Shown here: positions 7,850-17,497 of the stretch, one piece after another
How positions within the stretch are numbered: position 1 is the first letter of the stretch
Layout: every line of letters begins with the position of its first letter
Assembly: GCA_025937235.1 (NCBI GenBank)
Contig: JAICRU010000021.1
Coordinates: forward strand, 1-41,748
Direction of reading: 5' to 3'
Source of the DNA: Acidimicrobiia bacterium
Lineage (GTDB): Bacteria; Actinomycetota; Acidimicrobiia; Spongiisociales; ZC4RG35
Length of the DNA stretch: 41,748 bases
Program-made: the position numbers and the translations under genes
The notes under the pieces: model-generated
Database searches by the model: none
Seen by the model: only the letters and a program-made list of their open reading frames with translations
What the model was told of the DNA's origin: nothing

Positions 7850-8758
7850 GTGGCCGCTGTTCAGCCGAGTCATCTCCGCGCCCTCGAATCAGAGTCGATT
7901 CACATCATCCGGGAGGCGGTAGCCGAATCCGAGAATCCTGTCCTCCTCTTCTCGGGGGGCAAGGACTCCGCCCTCGTGCTACGTCTCGCGGTGAAGGCAT
8001 TCTGGCCTGCCCGTCTCCCGTTCCCGGTCATGCACGTCGACACCGGTCACAACTTCGACGAGGTGATCGATTTTCGGGACCGGACCATCGCCGAGCTGGA
8101 GGCGAATCTGATCGTGGCCTCCGTCCAGGAGGCCATCGAGCAGGGGAGGGTGGTCGAAGAGACCGGGCCTCGGGCTTCCCGGAACCGTCTCCAGACCGAG
8201 TCCCTGCTCAACGCTATCGACAAGCACCGCTTCGACGTGGTGTTCGGTGGCGCCCGCCGTGATGAAGAGAAGGCGAGGGCCAAGGAGCGGGTCTTCTCAT
8301 TCCGGGACGAGTTCGGTCAGTGGGACCCCAAGAACCAGAGACCCGAGCTCTGGTCGCTATACAACGGCAGGCACCGTAACGGCGAGCATATGCGGGTGTT
8401 CCCCATCTCCAACTGGACCGAGATGGACGTCTGGCAGTACATCGACCAGGAGGGGGTCGAGCTGCCCTCCGTGTACTTCTCCCACCGACGGCGTGTCTTC
8501 GAACGTGACGGGATGCTGATGGCGGAGTCGCCCTATCTGAGGTTGCTCCCCAACGAAGAGGTGTTCGAGGCCGTGGTGCGCTTCCGGACGGTGGGGGACA
8601 TGACGTGCACCGGTGGCTTCGAGTCGAGGGCAGCCACGGTCCAAGAGATCATCGACGAGGTTTCGATCAGCCGGATCACAGAGCGTGGCGCCAGCCGGGC
8701 CGACGACCGCACCGCCGATGCGGCCATGGAGGACCGCAAGCGGGAGGGCTACTTCTGA
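7850..8758 (+). CDS. cysD: Sulfate adenylyltransferase subunit 2 (CysD)
   Basis: CysD is the catalytic subunit of ATP sulfurylase, which joins sulfate and ATP to make adenosine 5'-phosphosulfate in the cytosol. The 302-residue protein has the PP-loop LLFSGGKDSALVLRLA at about residues 32-47, MHVDTGHNFDEV, GGARRDEEKARAKER and the C-terminal tail DRKREGYF, all typical of CysD, and is full length. Translation starts at GTG 7850. The stop overlaps the cysN ATG by one base (TGATG). It opens a plus-strand run that continues through cysN, cysC and the polysaccharide ABC exporter. Confidence 0.97.
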   Translation: MAAVQPSHLRALESESIHIIREAVAESENPVLLFSGGKDSALVLRLAVKAFWPARLPFPVMHVDTGHNFDEVIDFRDRTIAELEANLIVASVQEAIEQGRVVEETGPRASRNRLQTESLLNAIDKHRFDVVFGGARRDEEKARAKERVFSFRDEFGQWDPKNQRPELWSLYNGRHRNGEHMRVFPISNWTEMDVWQYIDQEGVELPSVYFSHRRRVFERDGMLMAESPYLRLLPNEEVFEAVVRFRTVGDMTCTGGFESRAATVQEIIDEVSISRITERGASRADDRTADAAMEDRKREGYF

Positions 8759-10017
8759 TGACCGAACTGGTTCGCATCGCCACCACAGGCTCGGTCGACG
8801 ACGGGAAGAGCACCCTGATCGGGCGGCTGCTCTTCGACTCCAAGCAGATCTTCGAAGACCAGCTGGTGGCCGTGGAGGACGCCAGCCGGAAGCGGGGCAC
8901 CGACTATGTGGACCTGGCTCTGTTAACCGACGGCCTGCGTGCCGAGCGGGAGCAGGGGATCACCATCGACGTCGCCTACCGCTATTTCGCCACACCGAAG
9001 CGCAGGTTCGTCCTTGCCGACACTCCCGGGCATATCCAGTACACCCGGAACATGGTGACCGGGTCGTCGACGGCGAATATCGCCCTGATCCTGGTCGATG
9101 CCCGCCTGGGGATCCTGGAGCAGACCAGGCGTCACTCGTTCCTCGCCTCGCTGCTCGGCGTGCCCCACCTGGTCCTTTGTGTCAACAAGATGGACCTGGC
9201 CGACTGGTCCCAGGAGCGTTTCGAGGAGATCGTCGACGAGTTCAGGGACTTCGCCACCAGGCTCGACATCCACGATCTCCGTTTCGTCCCAATTTCCGCC
9301 CTGGAAGGGGACAACGTGGTCAACCAGTCGGAGCGCATGCCCTGGTACCACGGACCGACCGTGTTGGAGTTGCTCGAGGAGATCCACATCGGCAGCGACC
9401 AGAACATGATCGATGTGCGATTCCCGGTGCAGTACGTGATCAGGCCCCATCGTCGGGAGTACCAGGACTTCAGGGGGTATGCGGGCAAGGTGGCCGGCGG
9501 GCTGATCAAGCAGGGTGACGAGGTGATGGTCCTGCCCAGCGGGTTCACCACCAAGGTTCGCTCCATCGAGACCTTCGACGGGCCGCTGGAGGAGGCGGCG
9601 CCCCCGATGTCGGTGGTCATCACCCTCGAGGACGATATCGACGTCTCCCGGGGGGACATGCTGTGCCGCCCCCACAACCAGCCCCATGCCTCCCAGGACA
9701 TCGACGCCATGGTCGCCTGGATGTCCGAAGGCCCGCCGCTGAAGGTCGGAGCGAAATACGGCATCAAGCACACCACCCGCTGGGGCAAGGCGATGGTCAA
9801 GGAGTTCCAGTACCGGCTCGACGTCAACACCCTCCACCGTGATGAAACGTCCGAGACTTTGAGTCTGAACGAGATCGGCCGGGTACGGCTGCGCTCCACC
9901 ACACCCCTCTTCTTCGACGAATACCGGCGCAACCGGGAGACCGGCTCTTTCGTCCTCGTCGACGAGGCGACCAACGTCACGGTCGGGGCGGGGATGATCA
10001 CGGGCGAGGGGTCGTGA
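8758..10017 (+). CDS. cysN: Sulfate adenylyltransferase subunit 1, GTPase (CysN)
   Basis: CysN is the EF-Tu-like GTPase that drives APS formation by CysD. The start is ATG 8758, giving 419 residues; the longer track ORF from 8605 runs inside cysD. G1 is GSVDDGKST, then [18 protein letters not shown] (switch I), LADTPGH (G3) and CVNKMD (G4). Beta-barrel domains II and III follow. It is shorter than the 475-residue E. coli protein and is not fused to an APS kinase, unlike many actinobacterial CysNC proteins; the kinase is the next gene. Its stop overlaps the cysC GTG by four bases. Confidence 0.96.
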   Translation: MTELVRIATTGSVDDGKSTLIGRLLFDSKQIFEDQLVAVEDASRKRGTDYVDLALLTDGLRAEREQGITIDVAYRYFATPKRRFVLADTPGHIQYTRNMVTGSSTANIALILVDARLGILEQTRRHSFLASLLGVPHLVLCVNKMDLADWSQERFEEIVDEFRDFATRLDIHDLRFVPISALEGDNVVNQSERMPWYHGPTVLELLEEIHIGSDQNMIDVRFPVQYVIRPHRREYQDFRGYAGKVAGGLIKQGDEVMVLPSGFTTKVRSIETFDGPLEEAAPPMSVVITLEDDIDVSRGDMLCRPHNQPHASQDIDAMVAWMSEGPPLKVGAKYGIKHTTRWGKAMVKEFQYRLDVNTLHRDETSETLSLNEIGRVRLRSTTPLFFDEYRRNRETGSFVLVDEATNVTVGAGMITGEGS

Positions 10018-10604
10018 GCGAGAACGTGGTCTGGCACCGGGGTGGGGTCGGGTCAGCGGATCGGGAGCCGACGACAGGGGGCCGGGGTATGACCGTCTGG
10101 ATGACCGGGCTCTCCGGAAGCGGCAAGTCGACCATCGCCTATCTGGCCGAGGAGAGTCTGATCGGTTCGGGGCGGGCGGCCTACGTGCTCGACGGGGACA
10201 ACCTGCGTCACGGTCTCAACGCCGACCTCGGTTTCGGAGCGGAAGATCGAGCCGAGAACGTGCGACGGGTGGGCGAGGTGGCCCGCCTCATGGCCGATGC
10301 CGGTCTGGTGGTGCTGGTGCCGGTGATCTCACCCTTCGCCGCCGACCGGAAGATGGTGCGCGAGGCACACCAGCAGGCCGGGCTGGGCTTCATCGAGGTG
10401 TTCGTCGATGCCCCGCTCGAGGTGTGCGAGGCACGCGACCCCAAGGGTCTCTACGCCCGGGCCCGGGCCGGGGAGATCTCCGAGATGACCGGCATCGATT
10501 CCCCCTATGAGGCGCCGGAGAGCCCCGAACTCAGTCTCGACACCGATGCCTCCGCACCCGAGGAGCTGGCCGAGCTTCTCGTCGCGGAGGTCACCTCGAG
10601 ATGA
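10014..10604 (+). CDS. cysC: Adenylylsulfate kinase (CysC)
   Basis: APS kinase phosphorylates the 3' hydroxyl of APS to give PAPS, the universal sulfuryl donor. The 196-residue protein has Walker [10 protein letters not shown] at about residues 32-40, [10 protein letters not shown], the [12 protein letters not shown] segment, the ISPFAADR loop and [14 protein letters not shown], so all key motifs are present. The first 25 residues before MTVWMTG are extra or the true start is the internal ATG at 10089; GTG 10014 is favoured because it overlaps the cysN stop (GTGA). The gene overlaps the next one, the ABC permease, by four bases, an unusual tie between PAPS synthesis and glycan export. Confidence 0.96.
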   Translation: MSENVVWHRGGVGSADREPTTGGRGMTVWMTGLSGSGKSTIAYLAEESLIGSGRAAYVLDGDNLRHGLNADLGFGAEDRAENVRRVGEVARLMADAGLVVLVPVISPFAADRKMVREAHQQAGLGFIEVFVDAPLEVCEARDPKGLYARARAGEISEMTGIDSPYEAPESPELSLDTDASAPEELAELLVAEVTSR

Positions 10605-11422
10605 CCACGACCACCCCATCGCCGGTCTACTACGCCCGTCGCTTCAACGAGTACATGGCCGAGTTGTGGAGGCGACGGGACTTCGTCTGGTTCCTGGCCC
10701 GGGGCAACATCAAGGCACGCAATGCGTCGACCGTGCTCGGGCTCGCCTGGTGGGTCCTCAACCCGCTGCTCCTCGGCTTCGTCTACTTCTTCATATTCGG
10801 CCTGATCTTCCCTACGCAGCGGGACATCGCCTATCTGCTGTCGGGGATATTCGTCTTTCACTACAGCAGCCAGTCCATGTCTGGGGGAGCCAACTCGATA
10901 ATCGGGAACTCCAAGCTGCTGGTGAACATCAGGTTCCCGCGCCTCATCCTGCCCATCGCGTTCCTGCTCGAATCGACCTTTGGTTTCCTGGCCTCACTGG
11001 TGGTCCTCTACCTGATCGTCATCCCCTTCGCCGATGTCATCCCCGGGCCGAGCATCCTTTGGCTCTTAGTGGCCCTGCCCCTTCAGATAGTCTTCAACCT
11101 GGGTCTGGCTGCGGCCACTGCACGCCTGGCAGTGCCCTTCCGTGACATCACCAACCTGATCCCTTACCTGACCCGGATCTGGCTGTACATGTCGCCGATC
11201 ATCTGGCCCCTGTCCATGCTGGAGAGTGTGTCGGAGACATTCCAGGGCCTGTTCCGGCTCAACCCGATGTTCCCCATCATCGCCGTCTATCGGACCGCCC
11301 TTCTTGGCTACCCGCTGGCCCAGGCAGACCTGGTAGCCATGGTGGCCTGGTGTCTGGCGATAGGCGTCATCGGGGTGGCCATGTTCATCAAATTCGAGGG
11401 CCGGATGGTGAGGTACCTGTGA
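10601..11422 (+). CDS. ABC-2 type polysaccharide exporter permease (Wzm/TagG-like)
   Basis: This 273-residue membrane protein has six hydrophobic segments and the ABC-2 pattern of O-antigen and teichoic acid exporters: an N-terminal amphipathic helix ([28 protein letters not shown]), the region [10 protein letters not shown] and the late segment [11 protein letters not shown]...[12 protein letters not shown]. Wzm/TagG proteins form the membrane channel that moves undecaprenyl-linked glycans across the cytoplasmic membrane. It starts at ATG 10601, overlapping the cysC stop, and its own stop overlaps the GTG of the ATPase gene. The cargo is probably the glycan made by this locus. Confidence 0.93.
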   Translation: MTTTTPSPVYYARRFNEYMAELWRRRDFVWFLARGNIKARNASTVLGLAWWVLNPLLLGFVYFFIFGLIFPTQRDIAYLLSGIFVFHYSSQSMSGGANSIIGNSKLLVNIRFPRLILPIAFLLESTFGFLASLVVLYLIVIPFADVIPGPSILWLLVALPLQIVFNLGLAAATARLAVPFRDITNLIPYLTRIWLYMSPIIWPLSMLESVSETFQGLFRLNPMFPIIAVYRTALLGYPLAQADLVAMVAWCLAIGVIGVAMFIKFEGRMVRYL

Positions 11423-12186
11423 GCGCCCCCGCCATCAAGGTAGAGAACGTGTGGGTCAGATTCCGGCCCTACGTCGATCGTCGCCCCACGCTGCGCCGCT
11501 CCCTGGCCACATTTCGCCACAAGGAGACCCAGTTGGTCGAAGCACTCAAGGGTGTCTCCTTCGAAGTGCAGAAGGGGGAGGCGTTCGGCGTGGTCGGCCA
11601 GAACGGGGCGGGGAAGAGCACTCTGCTTCGGGTGATGGCCCGCACACTGCGCCCCGATGAAGGCCGGGTGGTAGTCCGGGGCCGGATGTCGACTTTGCTC
11701 CAACTCGGGGTGGGCTTCAATGCGCAGCTCTCCGGGAGCCGCAACATCTATCTGGGGGGCCTGGTGGCCGGCCTCAACAAGAAGCAGGTCGACGAGCGGT
11801 ACGACGAGATAGTGGAGTACTCCGAGCTGGGGGACGCCATCTACCGTCCGATGAAGACCTACTCGTCGGGGATGTTCTCCAGATTGGCGTTTGCGGTTGC
11901 GATGCATCTCGACCCAGAGATCCTCCTCCTCGACGAGGTGCTGGCTGTTGGCGACGAGGGCTTCAAGGAGAAGAGCATGGCCACCATGCACGAGCTGTTG
12001 GACCGGTCGGGAAGCATCGTCTTCGTCAGCCACGCGGTGAGACAGCTCGCCGATTTCTGCGACCGGGCTGCCTGGCTCGACGAGGGCCGGGTCCGCGCCA
12101 TCGGCGAGGCACATGGGGTGGTCGAGGAGTACCGGGAGTTCGTTCAGCGTCGCCGGAAAGAGCTGAGGGCGCAGGGGCTGGCGTGA
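11419..12186 (+). CDS. ABC transporter ATPase for polysaccharide export (Wzt/TagH-like)
   Basis: The GTG at 11419 (GTGA with the permease stop) gives 255 residues; the track's 11350 start lies inside the permease. Walker A is GQNGAGKST, the Q-loop region LLQLGVGFN and NIYLGGLVAGLNKK are typical of Wzt/TagH, the signature is YSSGMFSRLAFAVA and Walker B is ILLLDEVLAVGDEGF, then the H-loop SHAVRQL. It lacks the extra C-terminal carbohydrate-binding domain of long Wzt proteins, so export need not depend on a terminal-sugar modification. Together with the permease it should energise polysaccharide export. Confidence 0.94.
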   Translation: MSAPAIKVENVWVRFRPYVDRRPTLRRSLATFRHKETQLVEALKGVSFEVQKGEAFGVVGQNGAGKSTLLRVMARTLRPDEGRVVVRGRMSTLLQLGVGFNAQLSGSRNIYLGGLVAGLNKKQVDERYDEIVEYSELGDAIYRPMKTYSSGMFSRLAFAVAMHLDPEILLLDEVLAVGDEGFKEKSMATMHELLDRSGSIVFVSHAVRQLADFCDRAAWLDEGRVRAIGEAHGVVEEYREFVQRRRKELRAQGLA

Positions 12187-13454
12187 GGCCCGACGAGAAG
12201 GTCGATTCTGACCTGACCAGGGCCATGGAAGAGTTCCGGACGATCCGTGCCGAGCTCTCAGGCCGCTTGGATGCAGAGATCACTCGCTCACGGGAGTTGA
12301 AACGAGCCCTGGCTCAGGCGGAACGCAAGATCGAATCGATCTTCCAGAGCAAGACCTGGGCCGCGGGCAAGACCTTGCGCCGTCTGGTTCGGCCCTTTTC
12401 TCCGGTCGATGAGGGACCGGCATCGCCACTGGTAGAGATGGAGGAAGCCACGGCGAGTGGCTTCGTCGAAGCCTTGCTGCCGGGCCAACCGCATCCGCTT
12501 TGGACCGAGTATGAGGCTGAAGTGGCCCGCGGGCTGGAGACGGGCAGTGAGGGCCCCGTGTTCATGGTCTCGACCATCAGGTTTGGAGAGGGGCGCGGCG
12601 ATCTGTTCCTGGCCACTGGACTCGGGCGCTACCTGCGCCGGAGCGGCTTTGGTACCGGGTATCTCGATCAGAACGACTGGTACCGGTCTTCACCCGGCGG
12701 CCAGTCCGTCATAGCGATGTTGCCTGCCTTCCGGCCGTCCAAGGCCGCCCCCGGCCCAAAGATCATCGGCTGGGCGCGCAGCGAGTTCGTCAATTGGCTC
12801 ACCCATCCCGAGCTGGATCGCTTCGACGCGATCCTCTGCTCCTCGGTCAAGGCGGCGGCAGAGTTCAGTCGGTACTTCGCCGGCCCCGTCCACGTGCTTC
12901 CCATCGGCGTGGACCTCGAGTTGTTCCAGCCCGATCAAGCCTTGAGCCGAAACCGGGCTGGCGTGGTTTCCACGGTCAACCAGTGGGGGAGAGAGCGCGA
13001 CGTCTACCGAGCGCTGCGTTCAGGCCCAATCGATTTCACCCTTCGAATACATGGCCAGTCGAGGGGACTGCCAGCCGAACTGGCTCGCTATGACCAAGGA
13101 CCTGTCCATTTCTTCGAGCTTCCTGCCGTCTATTGGGGAGCGAAGATCGTCTTGGACGACTTCAACTGGACGACGGTGGGATGGGGGTCAGTCAACAGCC
13201 GCGTGTTCGAGGCAATCGCCGCTGGTGCCCTCCCAGTGACTAACTCGAAGCGGGGTCTCGAGGCGCTGGGCTTGGCGGACGTTCCGACCTACGCCGCCCC
13301 AGACGAATTGAATCCGCTCATCGATCGACTGCTCGGTGATCCCCATGGCACCGATGCCCTGGTCGAGGAGCTGGGCTCTGTGGTGAGGGAGCGGCATTCA
13401 CTCGAGATGAGAGCAGCCGACCTGGTGGCGATCCTGGCCGGGCTCTTGGAATGA
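12183..13454 (+). CDS. CgeB-like family glycosyltransferase with N-terminal coiled coil
   Basis: A 423-residue protein from GTG 12183, overlapping the ATPase stop by four bases. Residues 1-60 are rich in charged heptads (LDAEITRSRELKRALAQAERKIES), a probable coiled coil. The rest resembles GT-B enzymes of the YkvP/CgeB type: VHVLPIGVDLELFQPD, then a second half with GWGSVNSRVFEAIAAGALPVTNSKRGLEAL, where the Glu binds the nucleotide sugar. Such enzymes add a sugar in the cytosol. It closes the six-gene overlapping cys-export run, so it likely acts on the exported polymer. Donor and acceptor are unknown. Confidence 0.8.
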   Translation: MRPDEKVDSDLTRAMEEFRTIRAELSGRLDAEITRSRELKRALAQAERKIESIFQSKTWAAGKTLRRLVRPFSPVDEGPASPLVEMEEATASGFVEALLPGQPHPLWTEYEAEVARGLETGSEGPVFMVSTIRFGEGRGDLFLATGLGRYLRRSGFGTGYLDQNDWYRSSPGGQSVIAMLPAFRPSKAAPGPKIIGWARSEFVNWLTHPELDRFDAILCSSVKAAAEFSRYFAGPVHVLPIGVDLELFQPDQALSRNRAGVVSTVNQWGRERDVYRALRSGPIDFTLRIHGQSRGLPAELARYDQGPVHFFELPAVYWGAKIVLDDFNWTTVGWGSVNSRVFEAIAAGALPVTNSKRGLEALGLADVPTYAAPDELNPLIDRLLGDPHGTDALVEELGSVVRERHSLEMRAADLVAILAGLLE

Positions 13455-13525
13455 GTGGGCTCCGTGGCTGGAGCCGTGGCACCATCACCCGCTGTGGTCG
13501 GAGTCCGGTGTGACATGATGCTGTC

Positions 13526-15124
13526 ATGACGGCCACCGTCGAACAATCACGCTCGCCTGCGACCACGTCATGGTGGGTCGAGCACCGGTATCTGCTGGCT
13601 ATTGGTGCGATAACAATCCTCGGGGCGGCAGTCCGCCTGCTTGGTTTGGGAAGCGAGCCGTTCTGGCTCGACGAAGCGCACACCGCCAACTTCACGACGC
13701 TGACATTTGGAGAGTTGTGGTCATTCGACCCTGTCTACAACAGGGCAAATCCTCCGGGTTACATCGTTCTGATGAAGGCCTGGGCACAGGTCAGCCGTTC
13801 TGAGGAATGGTTCCGGGCGCCATCCTTGATCGCTGGGGTCATCACGATTCCTCTGCTTTATCTGATATGTGCGCGCATGGGTAGCCGGCGGGCCGGGATC
13901 GTGGCCGCCTTGTTGTTGGCGCTGGCGGGTTTTCACGTGAAGTACAGCCAGGAGGCCCGCGCGTACGCGATCCTGACCATGCTCGTCGCGATCGTGATCC
14001 TGTCCGTTGTCCAGTTGGTGACGCAACCCGACGGCGATCTGGCTCAGCGGATACGCAGGCGTCCGAAGGAGCTGAAACTGAGCGGGCAAGGCTTGAGGCG
14101 CCCAATCACGTGGACCGACGTTGCGTGGCCGGCCTACGGGCTAGCGGCGGGCCTTGCGCTCCACATGCACAACACCAGCTTGACAGTTCCCCTCGCGGCC
14201 AGCCTGGGAGTGGGCGTTTGGTGGCTGAACACCAAGTCCAAGCCGCCACGTTTCATCCGCAATTGGGTGCTCGCCAACATCCTGGCTCTCGCGGTCTGGG
14301 CACCATGGATTCCCGGTTTCCTGAAGCAACTGGAGCGGGTGAGTAACAGCTTCTGGGCGACAGGCCCCACGTGGGAGACTGCGGTCCGAGACTTCGCCGT
14401 TCTGGCCAAGGGCGACATCGGCACGATGTGGCCTTTCATCGACACGATCTGGATCAACGTCCTTGTCCTCATCGGTGTTGCTCTACTGACCTTGCTAGGA
14501 CTCAGGAGAATGGACTCCAAATACCGGCCGGTCATCCTGTCCTTCATCCTTGTCCATCCTTTGGCTCAACTGCTGTATGGCCTGAGGAGGCCGGTTTTCC
14601 TCGCCCGCACCCTGATTTGGATATCGCTCGGCGTTCTAGTCGCCATTGGGTTCGCCGTCTCACGCTTGAGAGGCGAGAAGCTCTGGCTGGCGACCGCAGG
14701 ACTGTTGGTGGTTCCGGTGCTGGGAACGATTGGCTATCACGTTGCCTTCGAGAAGACGCCGTGGGACGAGGCTGCTGCGATCGTTGCTGCCGAGGCCGGT
14801 CCGGATGACGTCATCTTCGTCATGTCACCGAACAACATCGTTCCCTTCCGGCACTACTTCCGGGAGTACGACCTCGGCCTTGACGCTACTCGACTCCCGA
14901 ACGACCTTCCGGATCGGGTCACCGACGAGACGATCATCAACGATTCAGATCTCGAGTCGATACGCAGCGTGGTATCGGCCAGCGAGCGAGTCTGGTTAGT
15001 GCTACGCCGGGCGGTCCAGGTTCCCAACTACGAAGATGTCGATCCGTTCCTTCGGTCCTTGGCACGCGATTTCGAAGTCCACGACCTCGGGGACATGGCA
15101 ATCGTCGAGTATGAGATGAACTGA
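13526..15124 (+). CDS. GT39/PMT-like integral membrane glycosyltransferase
   Basis: This 532-residue protein has about 10-12 hydrophobic segments and the GT-C hallmark FWLDEAHTANF near residue 50, the first-loop acidic motif of PMT_2/ArnT enzymes, plus YSQEARAYAIL near residue 148. GT-C enzymes use polyprenyl-phosphate sugars outside the membrane. The C-terminal 120 residues form a soluble extracytoplasmic domain. ATG 13526 follows a 71-nt gap after the previous gene, and the gene converges on the flippase gene. The GtrB-like transferase at 16496 could supply its lipid-linked donor. Acceptor unknown. Confidence 0.85.
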   Translation: MTATVEQSRSPATTSWWVEHRYLLAIGAITILGAAVRLLGLGSEPFWLDEAHTANFTTLTFGELWSFDPVYNRANPPGYIVLMKAWAQVSRSEEWFRAPSLIAGVITIPLLYLICARMGSRRAGIVAALLLALAGFHVKYSQEARAYAILTMLVAIVILSVVQLVTQPDGDLAQRIRRRPKELKLSGQGLRRPITWTDVAWPAYGLAAGLALHMHNTSLTVPLAASLGVGVWWLNTKSKPPRFIRNWVLANILALAVWAPWIPGFLKQLERVSNSFWATGPTWETAVRDFAVLAKGDIGTMWPFIDTIWINVLVLIGVALLTLLGLRRMDSKYRPVILSFILVHPLAQLLYGLRRPVFLARTLIWISLGVLVAIGFAVSRLRGEKLWLATAGLLVVPVLGTIGYHVAFEKTPWDEAAAIVAAEAGPDDVIFVMSPNNIVPFRHYFREYDLGLDATRLPNDLPDRVTDETIINDSDLESIRSVVSASERVWLVLRRAVQVPNYEDVDPFLRSLARDFEVHDLGDMAIVEYEMN

Positions 15125-15155
15125 GACGTCCAAATTCGACAATCTCGCGCTGTCA

Positions 15156-16436
15156 TCATCGAGGAACCCGGTTTCGGACGAAGGGCGCGCCGGTTGCCAT
15201 GGTGGCCACTATTGCCCCCAGTGCCATTACAGACAGGATTGCGGTCGGATCTCCGCCGACTACATAACCAGCACCGATTGTGAGCAACGTCACCGGGATC
15301 CAGGCGATCAACGTTCGGGTGGCTCTTCCCAATGCAAGTAGCGCGACGGAGCTGAGTAAGGCCCCAGTGGCGAGAATGGTCAGTGCGGCTGCCAGAGCGT
15401 GGTCGATCGGCTCAAGAAGTCCCCCAGCCGCGAAGATCGGTGTGATAACCGATTCGCCGAACACCCACCCGGACGCCGCAGCGAGGAGGCTCATGACAAT
15501 AAGCCAAAGACCGGCCCTTCGTGAGGCGGTGGCGATCCTGGACTGGTCCATGCCGGACAGATCCTGGGCGAACCGGCGGGTGATTGCCGGGAGGGCTCCC
15601 AGCACGAGCTGGTAGGGGGCTCGGTAGACAGCCAGCGCGACGAAAAGGGCGGACACCGATTCAGAACTCGCTCCGGAGGCTGCGAGCACTGTAGGTGCCG
15701 CGACCAGGATCAAGTGATCGGAAATCCCGGCTACTGACGCTGCCACTGGCAAGAGACGCTCTTTGGGGAGTGAATCGCCTGCTCCTTCTGCGCGAAGAGT
15801 GGAGATCCTTCCGCGCAGGCCAAGTAGGGCAACTCCATACCCAGCAAGGAGCCCAACTGCATACCAAGTCGCCGCCGCGTTGACGATCCCGAGGATCATC
15901 GCGGCGCCAGCTCTCACGAGGTTCTCGCCCCCGACGACGGCGGCGAGTTGGGTAGGGGATCCATGGACGGCGAGCCATCCTCGGGCCTTTCCTGTAAGGA
16001 ATGCGCCGATCGGGATGAGGGCGCCGACCAGGGGCCAGAACGGGCTCGCGTCGCCGAAGATTCGGACCCGGTAGATCCACAGGAGGGGCACGGTCAGGGC
16101 TAGAAGCAGGAACAGCGGCAGTAGCTCGGCCGATGGAGGGATTCTCCGCTGACCGTCCGTCATCTCGCGTCGCACTGTGACGACTTGGGTCGAAAACGTC
16201 ACCACCGCAGCTGCGATCGCCCAAACCGTCCATAGCTGCGATATGGGTCGGAAGCCTTCAAGCCCGAGGCTGCGGGTTGCGATTAGGACAAAAAGAAAGG
16301 CGCCAAACCCGGCCAAAGCCGACCCAGCAAGGATGACCCAGCGACTCCTCCGAAGCGTGGGCAACCATATTTTGGACACAGCGCGGATGCTATTCACCTG
16401 ATGTATCTGGCTTTGCGACCAGACCGCGCTCTCCAA
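15156..16436 (-). CDS. Wzx-like polysaccharide flippase (MOP superfamily)
   Basis: About 426 residues with roughly 12 hydrophobic segments arranged as in MOP-superfamily Wzx/MviN proteins. The first segments read SRWVILAGSALAGFGAFLFVLIATRSLGLEGF. Flippases of this family move undecaprenyl-diphosphate oligosaccharides across the membrane. The track start is TTG 16436; in-frame GTG 16397 or GTG 16379 may be the real start, as none has a strong ribosome binding site. It stands on the minus strand between two plus-strand glycosyltransferase genes. A Wzx-type and a Wzm/Wzt-type exporter in one locus would be redundant for one polymer, so they may serve different glycans. Confidence 0.78.
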   Translation of the reverse strand: MESAVWSQSQIHQVNSIRAVSKIWLPTLRRSRWVILAGSALAGFGAFLFVLIATRSLGLEGFRPISQLWTVWAIAAAVVTFSTQVVTVRREMTDGQRRIPPSAELLPLFLLLALTVPLLWIYRVRIFGDASPFWPLVGALIPIGAFLTGKARGWLAVHGSPTQLAAVVGGENLVRAGAAMILGIVNAAATWYAVGLLAGYGVALLGLRGRISTLRAEGAGDSLPKERLLPVAASVAGISDHLILVAAPTVLAASGASSESVSALFVALAVYRAPYQLVLGALPAITRRFAQDLSGMDQSRIATASRRAGLWLIVMSLLAAASGWVFGESVITPIFAAGGLLEPIDHALAAALTILATGALLSSVALLALGRATRTLIAWIPVTLLTIGAGYVVGGDPTAILSVMALGAIVATMATGAPFVRNRVPR

Positions 16437-16495
16437 TCAGGGTCCGTTATGCGAGACTGTGACGCAACAGTTCCGCTTCGATTCTCGGGGTTCAG

Positions 16496-17497
16496 ATGAC
16501 GAACGTGTCAGTGGTGGTGCCGGTGTATTCCGGCGAGGACTACCTGCAGGAGTTGACGGCACGTCTCGGGGCAGTCCGGGAAAGCTGGATCGCGCGATAC
16601 GAGGCCGTGCGCTTGCTCGAAGTGATCTTCGTTGACGACGGAAGCGTCGACGGCTCGTCCGAGATGCTCACCGTTCTTGCCGCACGGCACGACTGGGTTC
16701 AGGTAGTCACCCTTTCCAAGAACTTCGGACAGCATCCGGCCACGAGCGCCGGGATTCTCCATTCCAGCGGGGATTGGGTGGCCACCATCGACGAAGATCT
16801 TCAGCACGGCCCTGAGGACATCGAAACCATGCTGCTTGCCGCAGCTACAACCAACGCAGACGTCGTCTACGGCGAGTCGATCGGACCGATACACGGATCA
16901 TGGCGTGATTCGATGTCGCGCTTTTACAAGCGCCTTCTCGCCACAGTCACAGGGAACCCCGTGATTATGCAGTTCTCAAGCTTCCGGGTTTGCCGCGGGC
17001 CGGTGGCGCGCGCCGCAGCCAGTGTCTCGGGTCACGAGACGTATCTCGACGTGGCACTCACCTGGTTCACGGATAGGTTCGTTTCCCAACGGCTCGAGAT
17101 GGTTGATGGCCGTTACCGGGCAGCCGGCAGAAGCGGCTACTCCTTCTTCAAGCTCCTCGGGCACGCCCGCCGACTACTCATCTCATCGCACACGCGGATT
17201 GGCCGACTCGGCGTGGCGATCGGAGTAGCTGCCGTCATGTTCGCCCTCATAATGACCACACGTGTGATGGTGGGCCGCCTCCGCGGCTTGGAGGAGCTCT
17301 ATGTGCCCGGATACGCCTCGCTGATGGTGGCGATACTCGTATTCGGAGGAATCCTCGCCCTGCTTCTCATCGGGGTCACCGAGTACCTGCTGAACATCGC
17401 CCTGCACACACAAGGAAAGCCAACCTATTTCGCCGTTGATCGAAGCGCCGACGAACGATTGGCGAAGGATCTCCAGGCTGGTGTCCGCCTTAATTGA
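16496..17497 (+). CDS. GT2 polyprenyl-phosphate glycosyltransferase (GtrB/Dpm1-like)
   Basis: The 333-residue protein starts at ATG 16496. Its GT2 domain shows VSVVVPVYSGEDYL, VIFVDDGSVDGSSE, TLSKNFGQHPATSAGI and DEDLQHGPEDI, and two C-terminal hydrophobic helices (about 240-262 and 280-305) follow. This layout matches DPM1/GtrB/ArnC enzymes, which transfer a sugar from a nucleotide donor to polyprenyl phosphate. GT-C enzymes such as those at 13526 and 34083 use those lipid-linked sugars. Its end overlaps the next gene by 17 nt. Sugar specificity cannot be read. Confidence 0.87.
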   Translation: MTNVSVVVPVYSGEDYLQELTARLGAVRESWIARYEAVRLLEVIFVDDGSVDGSSEMLTVLAARHDWVQVVTLSKNFGQHPATSAGILHSSGDWVATIDEDLQHGPEDIETMLLAAATTNADVVYGESIGPIHGSWRDSMSRFYKRLLATVTGNPVIMQFSSFRVCRGPVARAAASVSGHETYLDVALTWFTDRFVSQRLEMVDGRYRAAGRSGYSFFKLLGHARRLLISSHTRIGRLGVAIGVAAVMFALIMTTRVMVGRLRGLEELYVPGYASLMVAILVFGGILALLLIGVTEYLLNIALHTQGKPTYFAVDRSADERLAKDLQAGVRLN

